Part shown: positions 10,191 to 19,289 of the stretch, piece by piece
How positions within the stretch are numbered: position 1 is the stretch's first letter
Layout of the letters: every line of letters starts with the position of its first letter
Assembly: GCA_039566865.1 (NCBI GenBank)
Contig: CM076951.1
Location: 11,789,484-11,853,483, forward strand
Reading direction: 5' to 3'
DNA length: 64,000 nucleotides
Source of the DNA: Aurelia coerulea
Taxonomy: Eukaryota > Cnidaria > Scyphozoa > Semaeostomeae > Ulmaridae
Translations under genes and position numbers: made by a program
The notes under the pieces: model-generated
What the model was told of the DNA's origin: nothing
What the model saw: only the letters and a program-made list of their open reading frames with translations
Database searches by the model: none

Positions 10191-12456
10191 CCCAGAAATA
10201 TACGCAATTGACCTTATAAAACACCCATTCTCGTTTGGCTTCATCTTATGAGACATGACCAACGCCGCAAGCAATTTGAAGGACTATGCACATGTTGAAG
10301 AACTACGAATATTGCAGGCCTTGACAGTTATAACTGCTGGTTTCAAGGTAACAGCTAGACATTGTTGCTATTCATATTATCAAAAATCATTTATATACCC
10401 AAATTTTATCAATAGCTAAAAGCATACTGCTTACATTTCGTTACAATCAGCACCATCTCTCCAAAGATAGTTTGCTCTAATAATTTTGTTGGTGAAAACT
10501 CCATATGATGCATAATACAACATCATCATTGCATTACATGTATGCCATTAAAGATTGGCTTGCACCGCATCTGAGGAAGATCGAGCAACACGGTAGGCCA
10601 CGTGCCTTTAGGTTCTATACAAAAGAGGATGGTCAAGTTGGCATGCTGTATCAACACTGGTCATCAGAGGGTACTTGGAAAGGCGATGAAGATCCGTTAG
10701 TTCTCCTGGAAAGCTTGCCGACTGGGTCCCCTTTATTATCACATGCTTCATTAGCTCACCAAAATAGCTTGGAAATGATTCAAAGTGGACTAAAGAATTG
10801 TGCCAATCGATTCACGATAAAGGAGCGAGAATGGTGGGATAATTTTGTTGGTGTCGAGGAGAAGAAACGCACCTTGTGGCAAAACATGACTGAGGATGAA
10901 CTCACATGTGGTGGCGATGTTGCATGGTACCTCAAGAGTTTGAAAGAATATATGGAACCAGAATATGCAGTTGAGGTAGTGGATATGGAAGATGTTCAGC
11001 GAAAGAAACGAACAATCTAAAAACTCTATGCCAAGGAAAATGCATTCAAACAGGTATTGTAGTTTCCTGCAGCTACCGGTTTAGGACAAAGACAGGGAAC
11101 CTTTCAAAGAATTATCAAAATTATTAGACAGACATTTTCATGATGTCCTTACATTTAATTGGTTTCTTGCGTCTTTGCTGATGTAATTGCTGTATCATGT
11201 AAAATCAAAACTTTCACATGAAATCGAGAAGCAAGTTTGCGGATGGAAATGGTGCAAAAGTGCATAAAAGTGCAAATGGTGTTTCTTGCTCTATCATCAA
11301 ACTATCATATGTTCTTATTGCACATTCCCTGCCTCTTCTCAAAAATCGAAAATATCGTAGTGCTGCGAAGACACACCTTCGTAGCAAGACTACAAGCAAA
11401 CTACATAGCAAAAATCAGAGAAGGGCCAAGGGAAGGGGAAGTACTTGTGATTGGAGACATTGCTGAAAATTATACCTTTGTCCTACAGGATACAGCACTA
11501 GGTTTTCATTGGAACAGCAGCTAAGCTACCATCCATCCTTTTGTGAACTATCACCGTTTTCCGTTGCCTGGTGATATGAATACAAATTTGAAAAGCCTTA
11601 ATTTTGTAACTATATCAGATTGCCTCACTCACGATACCATTGCAGTACACAGATTCCAGAGAAAACTTATTGCATATCTGAAAGATCATCTTCCATTTGA
11701 GAAAGTGATTTATTTTGCTGATGGAGCAGCATCCCAGTATAAGAACAAGAAGAACTTTATAAATCTTGTCTATTATGAGGAGGATTTTGGAATACCAGCT
11801 GAATGGCATTTTTTGCAACATCCCATCGGAATGATCCATATGCTGGGGTCAGTGGCACGATTAAGTGTTTGGCAGCAAGAGCTAGTCTTCAACGGCCATA
11901 TAATGACCAATTGCAGACTCCTTTACAGCTATTCGAGTAGGTCAAGGAAAGCATACCCACTGTTGTATTTGAGTTTGTACCAAAAGAGGAAGTAAGGGAA
12001 GAAGAGAGCATAATTGCTGCCAGGCTCGAAAATAGTAGGACTATCAAAGGAACACAGAAATGGTATGCATTTGTGCCAGTTACAGGTTCAACAAGTAAGT
12101 TAATTACAAGAGAATTTTCCTCATCAGCGTCTTTAAATGTAGTCAATGTCAGCACTCAAGAAACGAGAGATGAACTGCCATGGAATGTCATTCACAGCTA
12201 TGTGACTTGCGAATATGATGGCAAATGGTGGCTTGCACATGTTGCAGCCACCAGCGTTGATAGGAATGAAGTGAAAGTAACATTTCTACATCCATCTGGA
12301 CCAGCACCATCTTTCACGTATCCTAGAAGGGAAGATGTCCTAGTTGTACCAAGATCCAGCATACTGACTAAAGTTGACCCAATGACTGCTACTGGCCGAG
12401 CATATTCCTTGTCGCAAAGGGAGATAAACAAAGCCTGCAACACTCTAGATGCCTGA
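10191..12456 (+). pseudogene. Transposase-like multi-exon pseudogene, unit copy A
   Basis: Pieces in order: an exon ending at 10347 (KDYAHVEELRILQALTV, donor AAG|GTAACA); a 171-codon block 10505-11017 (WLAPHLRKIEQHGRPRAF, REWWDNFVGV) ending at an in-frame TAA and followed by a donor-like CAG|GTATTG near 11054; an RNase H/DDE-like block about 11361-11990 containing GDIAENYTFVLQD, ISDCLTHDTIAVHRF and VIYFADGAASQYKNKKNF; and a C-terminal Tudor/SH3-like block 12073-12456 (YVTCEYDGKWWLAHV; HPSGPAPSF). I know this combination as an uncharacterised, multi-copy invertebrate family that looks transposase-derived; I cannot name it. Breaks: stops after HWNS (11522) and after LFE (about 11937), and a frameshift near 11815. 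The expected Asp after the EWHF block is replaced (PYAG). Confidence 0.7.
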
Positions 12457-12993
12457 ACTAAACGACAATGTAAGTGGTCAGATGAAATTAAATTGATGTT
12501 GATTCCATATTGGTATTTGTAAATCAAATTGCAAAATTAGAAAAAAATGCTGGGAACATGTCACCAGATTTTTGTTGAATTGAGAGAGATTTTATTGACG
12601 GACTATACCTATGAAATATGCTTTGAGAATTAATCTCTTCATATTTGCAAGTGTATGAAGAAAGCAATTATGAAAGGCTACAAACTAGATTGCAGGCCCC
12701 TTAAGTGGTGACGATAGCTTCCTTTTGATATTCACTTGTGAGCTGAATACAGTTACCATAGGGAAGATAGGGAACATGTTGTTCCTTCTCGATACTCAAT
12801 CTACTCCTGAAAAGCTTGGTGGGAATCTAAATGGTCACATTCGAGCGTATGATGCCAACCATCCTTCATCTTGCCCCTCTCTTTGCCGTTGGTTATGGAA
12901 CAGGATTGAAGATTATGGAATCAAGTCTGAAATTGGGCAGTCACTTGCAGTGGTCAAAGGAAATAAACAGAAAGCATGGCAACCCCCTTTTAT
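12457..12993 (+). other. 3' flank shared by unit copies A and C
   Basis: Copy C carries the same sequence reversed at about 29928-30480, so the duplicated segment reaches to 12993 (AAGCATGGCAACCCCCTTTTA) and then stops. A frame of about 85 codons (12725-12980) is visible in A and partly in C, but indels break it. I do not recognise it; it may be 3' untranslated sequence. Confidence 0.5.
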
Positions 12994-13234
12994 ACCCTGG
13001 GTACCAGAGCCTTATTTAAAAGTTGGGGGACGAAAAGACATCAAAGAAAAGGAAGGAAAGGAGAAGAGGCTCTGGATCCATCTATCAGTGACCTCGTTAT
13101 GACTTCAGGTTGTTAGCCAATCAGCATTCAGTATACCGTGATCGGTATACGCGATAGAACCATTCATTTTCACTGCATGATCGATCACACTAAAATCAAT
13201 GATCTGAGGATGCTTGTGTTGTACAATGTGAATA

Positions 13235-13720
13235 ATGGCGGACGATCTGAGCTTTGCAGCGTACAAAGTTACAGAGGAGTACATTCCTCGAATAAAATCA
13301 TTTTCACTTCAACAAATGGAAATACTTAAGTCGGTTTTTATCGAAGATAAAGATACGTTTGCCATTTTGCCAACAGGGCATGGAAAGTCGCTGCCATACC
13401 AGATTGCTCCGCTGGTTGCACAAAAATTTTCTCATCATGCTGAGTTTTCGCATTTTAGGGACAGAAACATTGTCATGGTTATCTCTCTGTTACTTGCGTT
13501 AATGAAGGAACAGGCATGAACAATGGTTGCTGCAGGTATTACAGCTTGCTGTCTTCATGACGAAACCATTGCAAAAGAGGATATTTTGCAGGGAACATAT
13601 CAACTTGTTTTTGGAGGCCCCTAGGCTTGGGTAAAGAGCGAGAAATGGTGGAAGATGCTTCAATCCCAGACATATCAGCAGAGACTTTTGTTGATAGTGG
13701 CAGACGAGGCCCACTGCATT
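13235..13720 (+). pseudogene. RecQ-like helicase, N-terminal exon (pseudogene)
   Basis: ATG 13235 opens a 94-codon frame: an N-terminal helix, then Q-motif-like FSLQQMEIL and Walker A (LPTGHGKSLPYQIAPLV), then motif Ia-like VMVISLLLALMKEQ. After TGA at 13517 the same protein continues in the same frame with one further stop (near 13622) to the Walker B box VADEAHCIPKW at about 13697-13720. It then meets a GT donor (GTAGGATATG). The canonical glycine-rich loop is present, with His instead of the more usual Tyr in the loop. Motifs III-VI are absent on this strand. It is the N-terminal half of the family seen at 5220-6265. Confidence 0.75.
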
Positions 13721-14000
13721 CCAAAATGGTAGGATATGTACTGAGATATAGCTCACAAACATGTACTTTTTGGCCAGACAACACATTTTTTTAGTTATTT
13801 AACTAACTGTTAATCATTCCAAAATGGTAGGATATGTACTAAGATATAGCTCACAAACAGATGTACTTTTTGGCAAGACAATACATTTTTTTAGTCCACT
13901 AAACTACTGTTAATCATTCCAAAATGGTAAGATATGTACTGAGATATAGCTCACAAACATATGTACTTTTTGGCCAGACAATAAATATTTTCAGTTCACT
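13717..14000 (+). repeat. Three tandem copies of a 101-bp unit containing a splice-donor-like site
   Basis: CCAAAATGGTA-GATATGTACT begins copies at about 13717, 13818 and 13918. Each continues with AGATATAGCTCACAAACA and TACTTTTTGGC-AGACAATA. The first copy overlaps the last codons of the helicase exon, so the exon-intron border itself has been triplicated. Confidence 0.85.
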
Positions 14001-14009
14001 TAAAGTAAG

Positions 14010-14140
14010 TAGGCCAGGCCGAAAACACAGAGACGTCGGAGATGTCAGAGTTGTCAGAGATGTCGGAGAAAATATCGGAGTTGTCGGAGAAAATATCGGA
14101 GTTGTCGGAGATGTCGGAGAAAATATCGGAAATGTCAAAT
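14010..14140 (+). repeat. Minisatellite (GTCGGAGA-type units), forward copy
   Basis: Repeats of GATGTCGGAGA, GTTGTCGGAGA and AAATATCGGA units, preceded by GGCCAGGCCGAAAACACAGA. The same block is found inverted at 17566-17728. The apparent Gly/Val/Asp-rich frame is a by-product of the repeat. Confidence 0.85.
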
Positions 14141-14175
14141 ATTATGAATCGTACAATTCTGAAAATATAGGCCTA

Positions 14176-14265
14176 AATATTGGGGAATGGCATAACGGAA
14201 TAACCAGACCCAGGACCACTAGGACCGGACCCTAACGGACCAGACCCTAAGGGAATGCCCTACCC
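14176..14265. repeat. Left arm of a CCAGACCC/GGACC-rich inverted repeat
   Basis: GGAATAACCAGACCCAGGAC, then GGACCGGACCCTAACGGACC, pairs with the reversed sequence at 15705-15795. The arms are about 1.5 kb apart and enclose the tRNA-related SINE and a possible exon. Confidence 0.75.
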
Positions 14266-14930
14266 TCGCTTTGACGTTGGATAGGAAGTCAGTCACCGAA
14301 AGGAGGGGAATTTCACTCAAAAATATCTCGTACACGAAATCCTTAGGTCTATGTTCTGAAAAAATCTCGCACACTTTTGCGAATGAGTGACCCTCGAATT
14401 CACAAGTTCTGCGACACACTCAGGCCCACTCAACTGAGTTCATAGGAGAGAAGCTTTCAGAGTGCCCAGCCTTCAAGCTGCAAGTTCATCTCAACGCTTA
14501 GAGTTTAAATTGATCAGGCACGTAGGTAATACTTAGGGGACTTTGTTAGCTCCCATGGTGGCCCCAGTAAGTTATTAGGGGGAGTTGGTCACATGTATCT
14601 TCTAAAATATGGGTTACACTCATCTTTTTCGATAAGAAATCGTTTCTTAGCATTTTGATACAGGAAGTGGGGTAGTATTTTTCGAAAATTTTAGCCTACT
14701 GTTTCTTATGAGCTATTTCTTATAAAAATGCAGGCCGGTAAGAAGTGGGGGGGCAGGGGGGGGGGGTTTAAGCCCTCAAATAATTTTGAAGACAATGGTG
14801 CCACGCCACAAGTATTAATTAGATGTATTGTTCTCTATTGTTCTAAGAAAAATTCCCCCAATCAGAAGCTGCTTCCTACGGCCCTGTAAAAAGGTGAGTG
14901 CACATGAAGGTGAAGGTGAAGTTGCGTTTT
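14266..14930. other. Unassigned; low-complexity G-run
   Basis: No coding support. A G-rich run (about 14745-14768) follows GGCCGGTAAGAAGTGGG. The remainder is AT-rich non-coding sequence. Confidence 0.3.
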
Positions 14931-15105
14931 TCAGCGCCAAGCGCTGGGATCGCAGAAATACAGCAGACCTAATCGAGTCCGCGACCCCTTGTCATGACGC
15001 TCAAGTGATGGGGTCCTACCGGGTATTGAACCCACGCCGCCTGACTGTTCTGGCTGCAATGTCAGAGGATTACACCACTGCGCCACAACACCTTCATGAT
15101 ACGAG
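14930..15105 (-). mobile_element. tRNA-related SINE (Pol III A and B boxes)
   Basis: On the minus strand, from about 15095, the sequence reads GTTGTGGCGCAGTGGTGTAA, an A-box match (TGGCGCAGTGG, about 15077-15087). It continues to GGGTTCAATACCCGG, a B-box match (GGTTCAATACC, about 15022-15032). The 55-bp spacing suits a tRNA-type internal promoter. The cloverleaf is not intact enough for a functional tRNA gene, and the similarity continues into a non-tRNA body (ATTTCTGCGATCCCAGCGC, about 14940-14960), as in a SINE. Confidence 0.65.
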
Positions 15106-15352
15106 AAAACAAATGCACACAAATGCACATTCTGAGATGCAATATTGTGATCATGGGATTTACCAAAAACAAGTTGGGTCAATGCCCGGGTCAATGCGAG
15201 ATTTGAGAGAATAGTTCTATATTAACATTCCCAAAATCATCACGCTCTCTTTCGAGATCGCCTTACCCCATATATCTGCCAATTACCACCTTCACAATAA
15301 ACATTACGAACAAATATGTTATGAAAAAGCTGCCTGCTAAATGATTTTGCAG

Positions 15353-15480
15353 TCCCAAACTAACTTGCACTTGAAAAGCCAGAATCAAGTCCAGAAATTG
15401 AGATTGTGGAGATGGAATACAACGTGGCTGGCATCACAACGTCATTGCAACAGCTTGAATCGCCAAGCAAGGCAGAAAGG
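15353..15480 (+). other. Possible exon remnant
   Basis: A polypyrimidine-type acceptor (TGATTTTGCAG, ending about 15352) precedes a short frame with protein-like composition (EIEIVEMEYNVAGITTSLQQ). The frame closes at TAA 15481, inside an AGG|TAAAAT donor-like sequence. Another frame across the same bases is also open, and the 5' side has a stop, so this is weak. Product unknown. Confidence 0.25.
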
Positions 15481-15704
15481 TAAAATATGTAGGCCATGTA
15501 GTTAAATGCTTAGGCCCAGTGGGCAATGGCTTGAGGCTGGATCAAAGTTTGTCTGCTGGTTGGACGATTTAATAATATGCATTTTTGCATTTGTTGTGGC
15601 ATCCAGAAGGTAGAATTTACTTACAGCAGTGACTGCCTTATCTCACTTTGGAGCCAAACTTCTGTGTTGGCTGCCATTGCAAACAAACGCTGGAAGGAAA
15701 GTAA

Positions 15705-15795
15705 TGGGTATTCCCCTAGGGTCTGGTCCGTTAGGGTCCGGTCCTACTGGTCCTGGGTCTGGTTATTCCGATATGCCTTGGGGAATTGCCTCTGG
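15705..15795. repeat. Right arm of the GGACC-rich inverted repeat
   Basis: CCTAGGGTCTGGTCCGTTAG, then GGGTCCGGTCCTACTGGTCC, is the reverse complement, with few changes, of 14176-14265. Confidence 0.75.
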
Positions 15796-15892
15796 GACTA
15801 CAGAGAATTTTGGTTTTCCTTTTATTTTTCTTTTGATTAAATTCGAGACATTTCTATGTATATCTATTGTTAGATTCATATTGTTAGATAGA

Positions 15893-16541
15893 TTTCTATT
15901 CTATGTAACAAGGACAGATAATGTTACAATAGAGCTCGCTACAATTCATTGACACCTAGATACAAAGCAATTTGTGATTGCAGACAAAGGGAATTCCATG
16001 CTCGGTTGGTCAACACATAAACAAAAACAAAGCAAGCGGCAAAAATTGCCCTGAAACTCAGGTCGCTAGCTCGCTCGTTGTGCATTCCAGAAATGGCTTT
16101 TAAGAGCAAATAGTAGCACATATCCAAAGAAGAAGGATATATCTAAACTTCTGCCTCGGGCATTTCATTTTTTTCGTGCAGAAGCTGAGCAGTTAAGTGT
16201 TTTAATTACACCTAAAAAGTACGAAAATTGAATCCCCTCCCAATTGGCTTCTGCACAAAATAAATAAAATGCCCGAGGCAGAAGTTTAGATATATCCTTC
16301 TTCTTTCGATATGTGCTAATATTTGCTCTTAAAAACCATTTCTGGAATGCAAAACGAGCGAGCTAGCGACCTGGGTTTCGAGGCAATTTTTGCGGCTTGC
16401 TTTGTTTTTGTTTATGTGTTGACCAACCGAGCATGGAATTCCCTTTGTCTGCAATCACAAATTGCTTTGTATCTAGGTGTCAATAAAAAGTAACGAGTCT
16501 TATTGTAACATTATCTGTCCTTGTTATTCTATGTATATCTT
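15893..16541. mobile_element. Foldback element, family FB-1 (long inverted arms, short loop)
   Basis: Left arm about 15893-16175 and right arm about 16255-16541 are reverse complements over most of their length; paired landmarks are GGACAGATAATGTTACAATA, TTGACACCTAGATACAAAGC and CGAGCGAGCTAGCGACCTG. The loop is about 80 bp. The whole element would fold into a hairpin of nearly 290 bp. Open frames inside are by-products. A second, diverged member lies at 54656-55251 (shared GACACCT, GCAGACAAAGG, AAAGAAGAAGG, TCTAAA blocks in the same order). Confidence 0.8.
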
Positions 16542-17565
16542 TTGTTAAAGCAGTCTCTGCAGGCTGACGGGGCTACTGTGGTTAAACAATGGAAAATGAA
16601 ATGAAAAAAATGGGAATAACTAATCACTTGCAGTTTCTGTTTTGTTTACCGAGAATGGTTCACAACGAAATTTACAATGATTCTTGGCTTTTTTCCCGAT
16701 GAATATATTGGTAACTAACATGGAAAAATGTTGAAGGGGATATCTTTAAGAGTGGCAACTGTTTGTTGTAGGTCTACATGGCTCTAGTTAATGGAAACTT
16801 GGAAGAGGACGTTTTTCGGATAGGGGGCTTCAAAAAAAATTCTCAATGGATGGTAACACATCGCAATTCTTAAAATGAGGGTCCAACTCTCTGACGTCTT
16901 CAGAAAGCATCTAAGAGATTTTGGAGAGGACAAATAAATAAAACTGAAGTTTGGAAACAACTAAAGTCTGCATATTAAAGCCATACCTCTGATTATACGC
17001 TTTTCTGATCCTGATTCTTCTTATAAGCCCTTGAAAGATCGGAAAGGCAGACGTGTAGGTAGGCGTCCAAGAGGTGTTGAGGCAAGGGTTGGCAGTTTCT
17101 TTAATTTAGAGAAGTTTTGCTACTTTCTGTCCTAGACATGCACGTACACGTATTTTTTATGAGAAACGCAACTCTCAGATTGCTGGGAAAATATAACTAA
17201 AGATACTATATATTTTAATAAAGGAAATCCTTGCCACATTTCTTACTTTCTTTTCACTTCTTTCCTGTGTTATAATGCTCTGAAGGTACTTTAGTTATGT
17301 TTAAATAGTGGAAATTTTATTTTGAAATATTTAGGATGGCACAGGAAGTATCCATGACGAAAGATTGCTATAGAGCCTTTAAGAAATGCGTAAGAAACTC
17401 CAGAAACTCCAAGTACACAAAATCTGACAATTTACTAAAAGAATAATTAAAAAAAGGAAGAAAATAGAAAGGATGAAATATGAAATGAATATGAAATATA
17501 CGATAATTTACATGGAGGCCAAAAGCTTATAACTATAAATCTCTGAGAACTCCGTGATTTTCTTC
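16542..17565. other. Unassigned non-coding stretch
   Basis: Nothing convincing. A short frame near 17337-17440 (ATGGCACAGGAAGTATCC) is protein-like for about 35 codons but has no supporting neighbour or splice context. Confidence 0.3.
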
Positions 17566-17728
17566 AACAGCTCTAACAACTCTGAGACAATCCTGACGTC
17601 TCCGACATCTCCGAGATTTTCTCCAATATTTTCTCCGACATCTCCGACAACTCCGATATTTCTCCGACAACTCCGATATTTTCTCCGACATCTCCGACAT
17701 CTCCGTGTTTTCGGCCTGGCCGTCAAAA
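17566..17728 (-). repeat. Minisatellite (TCTCCGAC-type units), inverted copy
   Basis: TCTCCGACATCTCCGACAAC and related units, ending GTGTTTTCGGCCTGGCC, are the reverse complement of 14010-14140. Together they bracket 3.4 kb that includes the SINE and the foldback element. Confidence 0.85.
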
Positions 17729-18047
17729 GTCCACCGATCCTAATAGGGGAAATTAATATTTCCTTGGCACTGGTCGCTTTCCTATCATTACTCTTGGGTA
17801 CACAAACAAACGAAGCTTCTTTGGTAATGAATGCGGCTAAAAACGGGTTAAATGTGAATAAAATGCTAGTAAAAATAACGAATAATAAGTAAACGAAGCT
17901 ACTTTACGTCCCAGTAGTCTTTATCTTTCATTTATTGTACCCATCTAATATGAACATTGCATGGTTGTTATCTGTGAAAGTATTTTCAAGTGCTGTATGC
18001 AAGGGAATGAATGGTGAATCATTTTAATCTTGTGTAATGTTTACTAA

Positions 18048-18283
18048 CGTTACAAAAATGTTTACTGCAAGCACCTTATAAACGTTGTCAGCGAAGGTAG
18101 GAAAAAGATTGCTCAGGAGAAGAGAGATGTAAGCAATTTTTCCGTTGAAGTTGCGATTACCAAAAGGGTTGAGATTGACGATGATGTGAAAAACGAACGA
18201 CCCAGTTTTATTGAGAGAATGGACTCTGACAGAAATAAAGAAAGAGCCTTGCCAAATATTTCCCAAATTGAGCATCCTGAATG
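18048..18283 (+). other. Possible C-terminal exon of an unrecognised gene
   Basis: An ATG-less open frame of about 78 codons ending at TGA 18283, with clear protein-like composition (VSEGRKKIAQEKRDVSNF; RPSFIERMDSDRNKERALP). It is charged and probably helical or disordered. Frames on the other strand across the same bases (18024-18400) are less protein-like. No family recognised and no clear acceptor upstream. Confidence 0.3.
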
Positions 18284-19289
18284 ATCAGATTCATTTAATT
18301 TGCTGTTTGTTTCAGTTGGCTTTGAAGTAGTAGCTTTTGTTGTCACAATGGGCAATTCACTGTTTATAACCACAAATGGGTGATTCACTTTTTCTTCCAC
18401 AATGGGAAAGTCACTGTTTTGTTAGGTGCCTCAGTGGGAATTTCTGATATATTGGCTTTTGTTGCTACAAGTGGCAATACCACAAAGGGTTTATACGTTT
18501 CATTTGTTGCCACAAAGGACAGGTCATTGCTGTTTATTTGTGAAAGTGTAAGAAATGCTTAGGTAGGCCTAGGCCTTCGTTGATGACATCTTCCTGGAAC
18601 CTGTCCGCTACAGAACAACAAATTGTCAACACAACAGAGCGCATGAAGAGAAATCCTCTATTATTTGCTATGAAATGAGATGTAAAAAATGATTTGATAC
18701 GTACTAGAGTCCGTGAAAATTCTCTTCTTCTTCTCGCAATGAACGATAGCCAACTTCTTGCATCCAAAATCAAAGTGGTGGTGGGTGGGCAGCATTTCTA
18801 TGGTAGGCAGTCAGCAAGCACGATGCTAGGAATTCTGTTGTTGTTTGGTTTTTTTGCATCCATACAAACATACAACATACTCATTGACACAGGAATTTCA
18901 ATCAACCCGTCTAGATGTCTGCTACGTGCATGCGCTAAGCAGCAATTAAGAATTTATTTTGATCTATATCTTTCATTTATTTATGAAAAATAAAGTTTCA
19001 TGACCTTTTAGCAACCTTTCATTTATATGACGTCATATGACATCATAATGATCATCATGCTCTAGCAACAACAACAACATCGCTAATTGGACTATGATTT
19101 CACATTTTCATTGTTTATATAATGAACTACATTTGTGACAAGTTTGGCTGCCATATATCTTATGACAACAGAGATAAACAGGTCCAAAACACCCAGGTCA
19201 GACAGGGTTAAGGCTATTTTCAAATTTGTACCATAAATCAGTTGTTTATACACAAAAACATATCAAAGAAAGGCTAAGGCTCATATTCA
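18284..19289. other. Unassigned; right end of a TTAA element
   Basis: No supported gene. A TTAA-type right end (CAGACAGGG at 19199-19207, then TTAA 19208-19211) with an upstream GACGTCAT motif resembles the TTAA family of 42.6 kb. No left end was found. Confidence 0.4.

Noticed and set aside
13914..14235. Val/Gly/Asp-rich frames around 14 kb and 17.5 kb
   Set aside because: Direct product of the GTCGGAGA minisatellite; readable on either strand.
15021..15095. Functional tRNA gene on the minus strand
   Set aside because: A and B boxes are good, but I could not form a complete acceptor stem or cloverleaf, and the sequence continues as a SINE body.
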